Assembly (NCBI RefSeq): GCF_002116905.1
Contig: NZ_CP015118.1
Span: 3,720,001 to 3,784,000, forward strand
Source of the DNA: Piscinibacter gummiphilus
Lineage (GTDB): Bacteria; Pseudomonadota; Gammaproteobacteria; Burkholderiales; Burkholderiaceae_C
Direction: 5' to 3'
Length of the DNA: 64,000 nt
Of this stretch, positions 16,963-25,735 are shown one piece after another. Every line of letters begins with the position of its first letter. Within the stretch, counting starts at the first letter, position 1. Under the pieces are notes generated by a model. The model had not been told where the DNA came from. It was given only the letters and a program-made list of their open reading frames with translations, and did not search any database. A program made the translations under genes and the position numbers.

Positions 16963-18258
16963 TCACGCCATAAGGGCCTCGCCCGACCGGGCCCGGGGCG
17001 CGCTGCCCCAGTTGCCGGTGCGAAACGACGACGGCCGCCCCAGCTTGTTGAACTTCGCCAGCGCACACACGGGGCATTCGATGCCGTTGTGGTGGCCGTC
17101 GTGGGAGAGGTGCATCGTGTTGCACTCGCTGCAATGCCCGAGGTGGACCAGCCCGTCCTGCAGCGGCGTGAAGACGGCACTGATCAGGCGCGACAGCGAC
17201 AGCGGGTTGGCCGGGTCGCGGTGGTGGGTCGCGTAGAACTCGTAGGCCTCGACGAACGCGGCATGGGGTGGCAGCCCCAGCGAGACGAGCACCCGCTGGT
17301 GCGCGAAGATGGACGTGACGAGCAGGCGCCGCACCGCGCTGCCCCACACCGCCGCATTGCTGTCGTGGGTGCGCGGCAGCGAAGGATCGACCACGTCGTC
17401 GTCCGCCGGCTCGGGCCGCTGGTCGTCGCTCGCCTTGCGCAGGCGGCGCACCTGGGCCGAGTTGACCTCCGACCGCGTGAACTGGAGGATGGCCTTCGTG
17501 CTGACGCCGTGGGCGATCAGCTGCCGGATGGTGTCGGCCTCGCCCGGCGGCAGGAACACGGCGGTGGGGCGGCCGATCTTGGTGACCCGGACGGGTCGGG
17601 GCGCGGCGAGCTCGCGGTCCAGTGCCTCGCTGATCTCCACGCAGTCTTCCCAGCTGCACAGCGTGCGCGCCACCAGGGAACGCAGGACGGGATCGACGGG
17701 CAGGCCGCTCAGCGTGGAGAACACCCGGTCGAGGTACACCTCGTTGAGCGTGAGCGACACGAGCGGATGGGCGAGGTGCCCGGCCGACTGGACCAGCGTG
17801 CTGCACCCGGCCGACGACATGGCCTCCATGACCTCGCGGCTGCCCAGGCCGCTCATCAGGGCCGCGAGCCTCGGCTGCGTGGCGTACCGCAGCAGCATCA
17901 GCACCACCTGCTCGTTCAGGCCCTTCAGCACCGGGCGGTAGCGCTCGAGGTGCGGTGGCATGGGGGCGGCGCGGCCTCGCTGCATCTGGGTGACGTCGTC
18001 GAGGGTCATGTGCACGCGCCACAGCGCGGTGGGCGTGGTGGCCAGGTCCGCGAGCGGGTCGACCTCGCTGCGGCGGTCCTCGCCCTGCAGGGCCATCGAG
18101 GCGAAGCGCTGCGCGAGGCGCACCGTGATGCCGAAGAGCTCGGCGCAGTCGTGGAGGCTCTGGCGGGCGACCGCCGCGACGGCACCCACGACGGTTTCGT
18201 TGAGGTCCTTCTGGTCGACGACACAGGCGGCGTGGAGGCTGTTCTGAAGGGATTCCAT
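16963..18258 (-). CDS. FlhC-like zinc-binding transcriptional activator, probable FlhD-FlhC fusion
   Basis: A 431-residue putative activator at the head of the secretion-like operon. Residues ~225-402 follow FlhC: IRQLIAHGVSTKAIL, then AFVEAYEFY, then a zinc cluster Cys376-x2-Cys379-x15-Cys395-x2-Cys398. Residues ~114-180 (LNEQVVLMLLRYATQ and on) resemble FlhD. FlhD and FlhC normally are separate subunits of a flagellar master activator, and their homologues (SetD, SetC) switch on transfer genes in SXT-type elements. Here both parts appear in one chain, and no flagellar gene is nearby. ATG at 18258 with GGAGAA nearby. The FlhC half is confident, the FlhD half tentative. Confidence 0.7.
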   Translation of the reverse strand: MESLQNSLHAACVVDQKDLNETVVGAVAAVARQSLHDCAELFGITVRLAQRFASMALQGEDRRSEVDPLADLATTPTALWRVHMTLDDVTQMQRGRAAPMPPHLERYRPVLKGLNEQVVLMLLRYATQPRLAALMSGLGSREVMEAMSSAGCSTLVQSAGHLAHPLVSLTLNEVYLDRVFSTLSGLPVDPVLRSLVARTLCSWEDCVEISEALDRELAAPRPVRVTKIGRPTAVFLPPGEADTIRQLIAHGVSTKAILQFTRSEVNSAQVRRLRKASDDQRPEPADDDVVDPSLPRTHDSNAAVWGSAVRRLLVTSIFAHQRVLVSLGLPPHAAFVEAYEFYATHHRDPANPLSLSRLISAVFTPLQDGLVHLGHCSECNTMHLSHDGHHNGIECPVCALAKFNKLGRPSSFRTGNWGSAPRARSGEALMA

Positions 18259-18328
18259 GGGTTCTCCGGGATGACGACGGTGGAACGACAAGGGACAAAT
18301 CAGAACTGCAATTCGCCCGTTCGATGCG

Positions 18329-18357
18329 ATTCTGATGCACACGCAATCGTTTCGCAA
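18329..18357 (-). promoter_or_regulatory. Candidate promoter of the leftward secretion-like operon
   Basis: On the minus strand TTGCGA (bases 18352-18357) and CAGAAT (18329-18334) are 17 bp apart, a fair sigma-70 arrangement 70 bp before the start of the FlhC-like gene. The -35 box overlaps one copy of the CGCAATC repeat, so a repressor or activator bound there would directly affect it. Confidence 0.5.
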
Positions 18358-18431
18358 TCAAATCACTGCGACAGATACAAAACGCAACCAATTGGCAGGC
18401 GCCGGACGTTTTTTGCATTTCTTTCGCAATC
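18342..18431. repeat. Iterated CGCAATC boxes (candidate operator)
   Basis: CGCAATC occurs at 18342-18348, 18353-18359 and 18425-18431. The first two are 11 bp apart, one helical turn; the last two lie in an identical 11-base string TTTCGCAATCA (18350-18360 and 18422-18432). One pair overlaps the leftward -35 box and the third copy lies between the -35 and -10 of the rightward promoter. This is the layout expected for an operator shared by two divergent promoters. The binding protein is not known; the BetR-type regulator next door is the natural candidate. Confidence 0.5.
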
Positions 18432-18442
18432 ATTCCTATAAT
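18413..18442 (+). promoter_or_regulatory. Promoter of the BetR/receiver regulator gene
   Basis: TTGCAT (18413-18418), an 18-bp spacer and a perfect TATAAT (18437-18442), in a 211-bp region that is clearly richer in A and T than the rest of the window. The start codon at 18470 follows after a leader of about 20 nt. A CGCAATC box lies within the spacer. Confidence 0.7.
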
Positions 18443-18469
18443 CCCGCCGTCCCGTTGCCCTTGAACGCC

Positions 18470-19354
18470 ATGAACGACGACCATGACCTCGCCGGCTCCA
18501 GCCCCGATGCCACCTCCTTCGACGACGGCCCCTACCCCGCGCTCAAGGCCTTCCTGCTGTCACGCGGCGTGCCGCGGCACAAGCAGACGGCCGAGGTCGC
18601 CGGCCTGCTCGGACTCGCGAAGACCAGCGTGTTCCGCAAGTTCAAGGGCGAGTCGTCGTTCTCGCTGCCGGAGCTGAAGGTGATCGCCGACCACTTCGCC
18701 ACGGACGTCGACACGCTGCGGGGGCTGGCCCCCGGTCATGCGGACCGCGGCACGGGGGGCGCCGCCACCGAGCCGGCACGGCTTCACCTGCCCGGCCTGC
18801 CGGCGCAGGGGCAGTTGCAGCCCGGCCCGGCGCTGGCCGCCGACGACGTGTGCGACCTGGTGGCGGTGCGCATCGGCGAGCAGTGGCATGTGCACGCGGG
18901 TTCGTCGCCCGAGGTGCGCGGGCACGTGCGCCACGGCATCGCGTCGTTGCGCCTCACGAGCGCGCCGCGGCCCCGCGTGGCGCTGCTGGAGGACGACGAC
19001 AACGCCGCCGCCGTGGTCGCGATGGCGCTGGAAGGCGAAGGCATGGTGGTGCAGACGCACAAGACGTCCGCGGACCTGTCGGCGTCGCTCGCACGCCGCC
19101 CCTTCCAGGGCTACGTGATCGACTGGCTGCTGGGCGCCGGCACCGCCGAGGCGGCCATCCGCCAGATCCGCGCCGGACAGCCCTCCGCGCCCATCGCCAT
19201 CACCACCGGGGCCCTGCACACCGGCGCCGAGACCGAAGGCTCGCTGATCCCGTTCGCGGAGCAGTTCTCCGTGGGCATCTTCGAGAAGCCGTTCCGCCAG
19301 GCCGTGCTGGCGAGCTACCTGCGGCGCGGGATGACCGATCCCTCGCCGCGGTGA
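18470..19354 (+). CDS. BetR-type DNA-binding and response-regulator receiver hybrid
   Basis: A 294-residue regulator. Residues ~21-86 form a BetR-like helix-turn-helix (KQTAEVAGLLGLAKTSVFRKFKG, with LPELKVIADHF), a linker of ~80 residues follows, and residues ~168-290 are a CheY-like receiver: acidic pocket LLEDDDN, phospho-acceptor Asp in GYVIDWLLG, then ITTGAL and the Lys in FEKPF. So DNA binding is at the N-terminus and the phosphorylation domain at the C-terminus, the reverse of OmpR types. No histidine kinase gene is adjacent. It is divergent from the secretion-like operon and probably controls it and itself through the CGCAATC boxes. Confidence 0.78.
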   Translation: MNDDHDLAGSSPDATSFDDGPYPALKAFLLSRGVPRHKQTAEVAGLLGLAKTSVFRKFKGESSFSLPELKVIADHFATDVDTLRGLAPGHADRGTGGAATEPARLHLPGLPAQGQLQPGPALAADDVCDLVAVRIGEQWHVHAGSSPEVRGHVRHGIASLRLTSAPRPRVALLEDDDNAAAVVAMALEGEGMVVQTHKTSADLSASLARRPFQGYVIDWLLGAGTAEAAIRQIRAGQPSAPIAITTGALHTGAETEGSLIPFAEQFSVGIFEKPFRQAVLASYLRRGMTDPSPR

Positions 19355-19366
19355 TCGGCTCGAGGG

Positions 19367-20785
19367 TCAGGGCTTCAGGGCCCCGGACGGAATCTCCACC
19401 ACGTACGCATCCACGTCCGTCTCGCTCTTCACACCCCAGTTGGAGTTGAACACCACGCGCGTGAAGTCGCGGTTCACGCTGGCGACCGGCGAGGTCCAGT
19501 AGCTCTCGCGGGTGGCCCGGTGGTGGGCCAGCGTGTAGACGACGGGATCGGCCTGGAGCTGCACGGCCATCACCTTGCCGTGCAGCCAGGCGAGCGTGCC
19601 GCTTTCGGCGTACGTGCTGACGACCACCCAGCCCGGCCGGTCGAAGGCCTTGCCGGAGACGTGCAGCGCGGTGGTGGAGCCCGAGACGTACGTGGGGAAC
19701 AGCACCGTGCGCACGCCGGTGCGCAGGTTGACCATGAAGACGTCCCCGCCGTTGGTGCCGTAGTCGACCGCGACGTAGGCATCGTCGCCGTTGGCGTCGA
19801 GGGCGATGTCGGAATGGTTGGAGTTTTTCTGCAGCTGGCGGCTGCTGCCGAAGTCGCGCGTGAACGCGGTGACGCCCATCGGGCCGTCGCTCGACACCAC
19901 GCAGTGGCTGCCGCTCGGCGACATGCTCACGTGGTCGGGCTGCTCCGAGCCCAGGTCGCGCGTGCCGGTGATGGTGTCGGTGTCGCGGTCCCAGGTGAAC
20001 ACGCCGAGCGAGGCGCCGCCGGAGGCCGCCACGAGGAAACACCAGTAGCGGCCGTCCTTCGAGGGCGATCCCTCGGAGCGGGTCCACGCCGCCGCCGACG
20101 TGGGCCAGCGGGCCTTGAGGCGGGCGCCGAAGTCGCCCACCACACGCGTGGTGTTCGTGGCGACGTTCAGTTCGTGCAGGGTCATGCCGATGCCCTGCAT
20201 CGGCAGCCGGTACAGCAGGTTCGGGTTCGTGGGATGCCAGTGGGGCTCGGCATCGCCCGCCAGGCCCGGCAGCACGCCGAGGCGCTGGTGCGTGTTGGCG
20301 TCGTACAGATGCCAGAAGCCATCCTCGGCGGCCACGACCTGGCGGGTGCTGTCGGCGTTGAAGGCCTGGCGGCGCGAGTAGTCGTTGCGGGCGAAGCCGG
20401 AGGTGCCGTCGGCCGCATGGTCGGTGGTGCGCACGAGGCAGGTCTTGAACGCGGGTTCGGTGACCGCCACGCCCTTCGCGGGTTTCGCGAGCACCGCGGG
20501 AGCCGCGGCGGTGCGGCTGCTGACGAGCGCGAAGCTGCTGCCGTAGAACGTGCTGCACGCCGGGCTCAGACCCACCGCGGGCGGCGACGGCACCGAAGCC
20601 GGCGGCGATGGGGTCACCGGCACGGATGCCGCGGGTGCGGCCGGCGTGGGCGAGGATGCGGCAGGCGCCGTGGCGAGCGGCGCTTCCGCGCCGCTGTTGC
20701 CGCCACCACCGCCACACGCGGCCATCACGAGGCAGGTCAGCGCCTGCAGTCCAGCCAGCGCGTGGCGCTTGCGAAGGGGGGTCAT
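19367..20785 (-). CDS. Lipoprotein with a beta-propeller-like body
   Basis: A 472-residue exported lipoprotein: signal peptide with lipobox MAAC near residue 24, then a Gly stretch and a Pro/Ala/Ser-rich linker to ~80. The rest alternates short beta-type segments with repeated patterns such as DGxxHLYDANT, HWHPTNPNLLYRL, DGRYWCFLV and SPSGSHCVVSSDG, which suggests a WD40/TolB-like propeller. Function unknown. Start: ATG at 20785 preceded by GGAGAAC; the frame is open 51 bp upstream. The 12-bp gap to the BetR gene is convergent. Whether it works with the secretion-like operon is not clear. Confidence 0.65.
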   Translation of the reverse strand: MTPLRKRHALAGLQALTCLVMAACGGGGGNSGAEAPLATAPAASSPTPAAPAASVPVTPSPPASVPSPPAVGLSPACSTFYGSSFALVSSRTAAAPAVLAKPAKGVAVTEPAFKTCLVRTTDHAADGTSGFARNDYSRRQAFNADSTRQVVAAEDGFWHLYDANTHQRLGVLPGLAGDAEPHWHPTNPNLLYRLPMQGIGMTLHELNVATNTTRVVGDFGARLKARWPTSAAAWTRSEGSPSKDGRYWCFLVAASGGASLGVFTWDRDTDTITGTRDLGSEQPDHVSMSPSGSHCVVSSDGPMGVTAFTRDFGSSRQLQKNSNHSDIALDANGDDAYVAVDYGTNGGDVFMVNLRTGVRTVLFPTYVSGSTTALHVSGKAFDRPGWVVVSTYAESGTLAWLHGKVMAVQLQADPVVYTLAHHRATRESYWTSPVASVNRDFTRVVFNSNWGVKSETDVDAYVVEIPSGALKP

Positions 20786-20813
20786 GCCAAGGTTCTCCGA
20801 CGATGTTCCGACC

Positions 20814-20836
20814 ATGACCCGCTCGCACGGGGTCAT
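20814..20836. promoter_or_regulatory. Inverted repeat upstream of the lipoprotein gene
   Basis: ATGACCC and GGGTCAT face each other across 9 bp in the 164-bp gap before the lipoprotein gene. It could be an operator. In a GC-rich genome short inverted repeats are frequent, so confidence is low. The rest of the gap shows nothing else. Confidence 0.25.
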
Positions 20837-20949
20837 CCGGGGCGGCAGGTCTTGCGCCGCCGGCCTCCCCGCCCGCGTGCGCGCCCCGGCCGGGAGCCTA
20901 CCAGCGTCCGGACGAGGTCACGTCACAGGACGCAACCGGCCGCGGGCAT

Positions 20950-21513
20950 TCATCGGCCCCGGTGCCGGCGGTCGAGGGCACGCAACACACCGGTGACCCG
21001 CGCACCGTCGTAGATCGCCACGACCTCGTGGCACACGGCCCCCACCACGCGGGCCGAACACGCGAGGTCGAGGCGGCCATGGGCCACCACCGCATCGTGC
21101 CCCCGGGCCGCCTGCACGAGCCCCGCGATCACCACCGGCCCGTGCCCCTCGACACCCCCGCGCACCCGTGCACCCGGTGCCACCAGCAGCAGCCCCTGCG
21201 TGGCCCGCACGCGCCCGAGCACCTCGCCGTGGACGTGGACGCTCTCCGCGTGGCAGTCGCCCCGGACGCGGGCGCCGGCGGGCACCACCAGCGTGTCGGC
21301 CCCGGCGGAATCCACCGTGAACCAGCAGGGCTGGGGTGTGCCGGCCGGGGCCGCGACCGCCTGCAGCAGCACGGGCACGTCCACCGGCTCGCGGCGTCGG
21401 CCGCGCGGAGGGACCGGGCCGGGGCGGACTTCGTCGGCCACGGGCAGCGGGTCGACAGGGGGGTTCGCATGGGCCGGCGAACCCCGCCCATCGAGATCGA
21501 GGAGGAATTTCAC
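20950..21513 (-). CDS. Bactofilin-like (polymer-forming) protein
   Basis: A 187-residue protein whose second half (residues ~70-170) has the repetitive short-strand pattern of bactofilins, polymerising beta-helix cytoskeletal proteins: VVPAGARVRGD, VHVHGEVLGRV, LLVAPGARVRGG, GPVVIAGLV, RLDLACSARVVG. The N-terminal ~65 residues are Pro-rich and probably disordered. Start: GTG at 21513 with GGAGTGA upstream. It is only 4 bp from the preceding gene, so the two form an operon. No M23 peptidase, the common bactofilin partner, is next to it. The repeat pattern supports the fold; the role is unknown. Confidence 0.6.
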   Translation of the reverse strand: MKFLLDLDGRGSPAHANPPVDPLPVADEVRPGPVPPRGRRREPVDVPVLLQAVAAPAGTPQPCWFTVDSAGADTLVVPAGARVRGDCHAESVHVHGEVLGRVRATQGLLLVAPGARVRGGVEGHGPVVIAGLVQAARGHDAVVAHGRLDLACSARVVGAVCHEVVAIYDGARVTGVLRALDRRHRGR

Positions 21514-21517
21514 GGGC

Positions 21518-22198
<681 letters not shown>

Positions 22199-22310
22199 GT
22201 GTCACCTCGTGGACCGATGGCATGAGCGCCATCATCCCGCGGGGCATCCCTCCACCCCCTCCACACCCCAGGCCGAAACGCCCGTCACGGACAGGCGATG
22301 CAGCAAGGCC

Positions 22311-23228
22311 TCAGTAGATCTCCGGCACGATGATGTCCTGGGGCACCGGCTGACGCTGGTAGTCCTCGTGGCGCTCGCGCTTCGGCAGCTCGATGGCCGG
22401 GTGTTCGGTGGCCTCGTACGGCATCTGGCCCAGCAGGTGGTGGATGCAGTTGAGGCGGGCCTTCTTCTTGTCGACGGCCTGCACCACCCACCACGGCGCC
22501 TCGGGGATGTGCGTGCGTTCGAGCATCACTTCCTTGGCCTTCGTGTAGTCCTCCCAGCGGCGGCGCGACTCCAGGTCCATCGGGCTCAGCTTCCACTGCT
22601 TGAGCGGGTCCTGGATGCGGCCGAGGAAGCGCGAGTGCTGCTCCTCGTCGGAGATGGAGAACCAGTACTTGATCACCTGGATGCCCGAACGCACCAGCAT
22701 GCGTTCGAACTCGGGCACCGAGCGGAAGAACTCCTCGTACTGCTCGTCGGTGCAGAAGCCCATCACGCGCTCGACGCCGGCGCGGTTGTACCAGCTGCGG
22801 TCGAACAGCACCATCTCGCCGGCGGCGGGCAGGTGCGACACGTAGCGCTGGAAGTACCACTGCGTGCGTTCGCGGTCGTTGGGCGCGGGCAGCGCGGCCA
22901 CGCGGCACACGCGCGGATTCAGTCGCTGCGTGATGCGCTTGATGACCCCGCCCTTGCCCGCGGCGTCGCGGCCCTCGAACAGGATCACGACCTTGTGGCG
23001 GCTCGACACCACCCAGTCCTGAAGCTTGACCAGTTCGCCCTGCAGGCGGAACAGCTCGCGGAAGTACAGGCGGCGGGCCGCCTTGTGTTCGGCGTCGAAG
23101 ACACCGCCACCCTCGCCGGCATACGCCTCGAGCGCACGGTCGTCCAGCTCCAGTTCCAGTTCCTCGTCGAAGCTGTCGATCAGGTCGTGGTGCATGCGCT
23201 GAAGCAGCGCGTCATCGGTCTTTTCCAT
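22311..23228 (-). CDS. ppk2: Polyphosphate kinase 2 family protein
   Basis: A 305-residue PPK2, which moves phosphate between polyphosphate and nucleotides in the cytoplasm. Seen: Walker A GRDAAGKGG near residue 90, the RxTQRLNPR segment, Walker B in LFDRSWYNRAGVE, and the lid region; this is the pattern of single-domain class I enzymes (NDP kinases using polyP). Start: ATG at 23228 with AGGGTGG six bases before; a GTG three codons upstream is the alternative. It stands alone; the 112 bp upstream of 22198 and the 54 bp at 23229-23282 contain no clear signal. Confidence 0.93.
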   Translation of the reverse strand: MEKTDDALLQRMHHDLIDSFDEELELELDDRALEAYAGEGGGVFDAEHKAARRLYFRELFRLQGELVKLQDWVVSSRHKVVILFEGRDAAGKGGVIKRITQRLNPRVCRVAALPAPNDRERTQWYFQRYVSHLPAAGEMVLFDRSWYNRAGVERVMGFCTDEQYEEFFRSVPEFERMLVRSGIQVIKYWFSISDEEQHSRFLGRIQDPLKQWKLSPMDLESRRRWEDYTKAKEVMLERTHIPEAPWWVVQAVDKKKARLNCIHHLLGQMPYEATEHPAIELPKRERHEDYQRQPVPQDIIVPEIY

Positions 23229-23282
23229 GGGCGCCACCCTAGCGGACGCCCATGGCAGTTTGATGAAGGCGATCGGGTCGCC

Positions 23283-24989
23283 TCAGGGCACCAGGGTCCG
23301 GCGCACCTTCGGAATGACCGCCACCTTGCGCAGCTTGTTCGGCGCCGTGACCACCTTGGCGGCCAGGAACCCCTGGGCCGCGTCGGCCTCGAGGGCCGCG
23401 ACCACCAGGTTGCCCCAGGGCTGGCTCAACGGCACGTAGTAGCTGCCGGCCGGTGCGGCGAACTCGATGAACTCGCGTTCGCCGGCCACCGGCGTGCCCG
23501 AGTTGGCATCGGCCTGCATGTCGAACGCCTCGCTGAGCTGCTCCACGCGCAGGCCCAGCGCGCGCAGTCGGCCCACCGCATCGGACTGGTCGGCGGCCAG
23601 CCAGTACCCACAGGGGCGGCTGCGCTGCTTGCCGTCGCGCAGCACCAGCGACGAATCCCAGTTCACGGTGACGGACTTGTCGGCGCCGGTGGCGGGGTCG
23701 AGAAGGGACAGCGTGTGTTCGGTGGCCGACGGGCGCGGGTCGATCAGCATCTGGCTGTTGCACAGGTCGGCTCGCACCGAGGCGTCGACGTACTTGCGCA
23801 GCTTGACGAGGTCGTCGGCCCGCTGGGCGCTGGTGCGCAGCACGTCGGAGATGACGGCCACCTGGCTCGCCACGCGGCGCTTGAGGTGCACGCGGCCGAG
23901 GTTGCCGCCGCGGGATTCGACGACGAAGCTGACGGCGTTGCGCAGGCCGTTCACGTTGCGTGCGCTGTCGGGGCGCGGCGAGCCCATCGCGAGCCGCTGG
24001 CCTTCGCCGGGGCGGTGCACCCATTCGCTGGTGTAGCCCGCCTCCTTCAGTGCCGCGAGCATCGGCTGGCGGAACCACTCCTCGGAGGCCTTCGAGATGA
24101 ACTCGGGCAGGCGCGCCGTGGCGGCGTACTGCAGTTGCAGGTCGGCCCGCTGGGCGCCGCCGAAGCGGGTGGCGAACGAGGCGTCGAGCGGGTACTCGTG
24201 CGCGTCCACCACCACCAGCGGGCGGTAGTCGCGGGCCAGCTTCGCGAGGGCCTTCGCCTCGGGCGTGGTGAGCAGCAGGTGGTCGGTGTCGAGGTCGGTG
24301 CCGAGGGTGGTGACGGCCTGGTTGCGGCCGGCACCGTCCGGGTTGGCGCGGGGCAGGATCACCACGTTGATGCGGTCGAGCAGGCCCTGCAGGCTGCCCG
24401 TGGCGAGTTCGTCGGCCACGGCCAGCAGCGCCTCGGCGCCCGCGGGTTCGTCGCCGTGCTGCTGGCCCACCAGCAGCACCGTGGGCCGGCCGCCCCGCAC
24501 GATCACCGCGGCGGACGGAGACGGGTGGCGCGTGAACAGCAGTGCCTGCAGCGGCGTGCTGTCCTGCGAATTGCCGAGCGGCACCAGCGTGATGCTGGTC
24601 GGGTTCTCGGACGGGGCCGCCGGCTGGGTGGCGGCCAGCGCGCGCAGCTTGGCGTCGAGTTCGGCGGCGGTGGTGAAGTCGGTGCGGCCGTCCTGCAGCG
24701 AGGGCAGCGAGAACGTGACGGCGGGATCCGGGAAGCGGGCCGCGACGGCCGGCGTCTCCAGCGGGCTCACTGCCGCGGGCGCCACCACCACCGGCGCGGA
24801 CGCCACGGGGGCGACCGCCGGTGCGCTGGCCGGAACGGCCGCCTGCGCCGGGCGCGAGGGCACCAGAGGCGGCATCTTGGGCATCGGGCTCGACCCGCAG
24901 GCGGACAACAGCACCGCGGCGGCACACCCGAGCGCCACGGGCGCCAACGGAAGGGTGAAGGATCGGGCGGTGGAACAACGGCGAAACAT
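23283..24989 (-). CDS. M14 family zinc carboxypeptidase-like lipoprotein
   Basis: A 568-residue lipoprotein: signal peptide with lipobox LSAC near 30, Ala/Pro/Val linker to ~80, then an M14-type peptidase domain. Seen: first zinc motif H-x2-E in GQQHGDEPAG, then NPDGAGRNQ (substrate-binding Arg/Asn), VVDAHEYPLD, and a later FVVESRGG where the catalytic Glu is expected. So it is probably an active metallocarboxypeptidase or amidase in the periplasm or on the outer membrane. Substrate unknown. TATAGT on the minus strand about 40 bp upstream of the start may be its -10 box. Confidence 0.82.
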   Translation of the reverse strand: MFRRCSTARSFTLPLAPVALGCAAAVLLSACGSSPMPKMPPLVPSRPAQAAVPASAPAVAPVASAPVVVAPAAVSPLETPAVAARFPDPAVTFSLPSLQDGRTDFTTAAELDAKLRALAATQPAAPSENPTSITLVPLGNSQDSTPLQALLFTRHPSPSAAVIVRGGRPTVLLVGQQHGDEPAGAEALLAVADELATGSLQGLLDRINVVILPRANPDGAGRNQAVTTLGTDLDTDHLLLTTPEAKALAKLARDYRPLVVVDAHEYPLDASFATRFGGAQRADLQLQYAATARLPEFISKASEEWFRQPMLAALKEAGYTSEWVHRPGEGQRLAMGSPRPDSARNVNGLRNAVSFVVESRGGNLGRVHLKRRVASQVAVISDVLRTSAQRADDLVKLRKYVDASVRADLCNSQMLIDPRPSATEHTLSLLDPATGADKSVTVNWDSSLVLRDGKQRSRPCGYWLAADQSDAVGRLRALGLRVEQLSEAFDMQADANSGTPVAGEREFIEFAAPAGSYYVPLSQPWGNLVVAALEADAAQGFLAAKVVTAPNKLRKVAVIPKVRRTLVP

Positions 24990-25194
24990 GCAGGGACTCT
25001 CCGGGTTGGCCGCCGACTATAGACGCCCCCTCCCGCCCGTGCCATTCCCTCCTTCGGAGGTTGGGCGGACATCGTTCACACCCTCCGGACGGCGTTTCGC
25101 GCCGTGCCCGTGCAGCCCGTCGCGTTCCCGTCGCGCGCCATCCGGCCGCGGCGGACCATGCGTCCATCGCGTCACCGTTGCAAGGAGCCCACAC

Positions 25195-25719
25195 ATGCAC
25201 GCCACCTCCACCCAGATCGTCACCCAGGCCCCCACCTGGGTCTGGTTCCTGCTGACCGGGCTGCTCGCCATCGGCCTGATGCAGGCCCGCGACCGCCTCG
25301 TGAGCCTGCGGCTCGCCACCGTGCTGCCGCTCGTCATGCTCGTGCTGTCGTTCCGCGCCGTGGTCAGCACGTTCGTGCCCTCGGCCGACAACGTGATGGC
25401 CTGGTTCATGGGCGTCGTGGTGGCCGTCGCGGTGACGCACCTGTCCGGCTGGCCCCGCGGCATCGAATGGGATGCCCGCCACCAGCGGATCGCCGTGCCC
25501 GGCAGCTGGGTGCCGCTGATGCTGTTCCTGGCGATCTTCGCGCTCAAGTTCGCGGTGGGCGCGGCGATGGCCACCCACGCGGCGATCACCGGTGACCCGG
25601 CCTTCGCCCCGGCCGTGGCCCTGGCGTACGGCGCCTTCAGCGGCATCTTCCTGCGCCGCGGCATCGCGATGTGGCGCGCGGTGCCCTCGCGCATCGGTAG
25701 ACTGCAGCCGACCGCCTGA
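25195..25719 (+). CDS. Small polytopic membrane protein
   Basis: A 174-residue integral membrane protein with about five hydrophobic helices (from TWVWFLLTGLLAIGLMQARDR onward). It resembles the DUF6622-type membrane proteins found in Proteobacteria, judged from memory of their start, so tentative. AAGGAG lies 7-8 bases before the ATG at 25195. It is 16 bp ahead of the histidine kinase gene and probably in the same transcript, so it could be a partner of that two-component system. Confidence 0.75.
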   Translation: MHATSTQIVTQAPTWVWFLLTGLLAIGLMQARDRLVSLRLATVLPLVMLVLSFRAVVSTFVPSADNVMAWFMGVVVAVAVTHLSGWPRGIEWDARHQRIAVPGSWVPLMLFLAIFALKFAVGAAMATHAAITGDPAFAPAVALAYGAFSGIFLRRGIAMWRAVPSRIGRLQPTA

Positions 25720-25735
25720 GCCCCCGACCTCGCCC

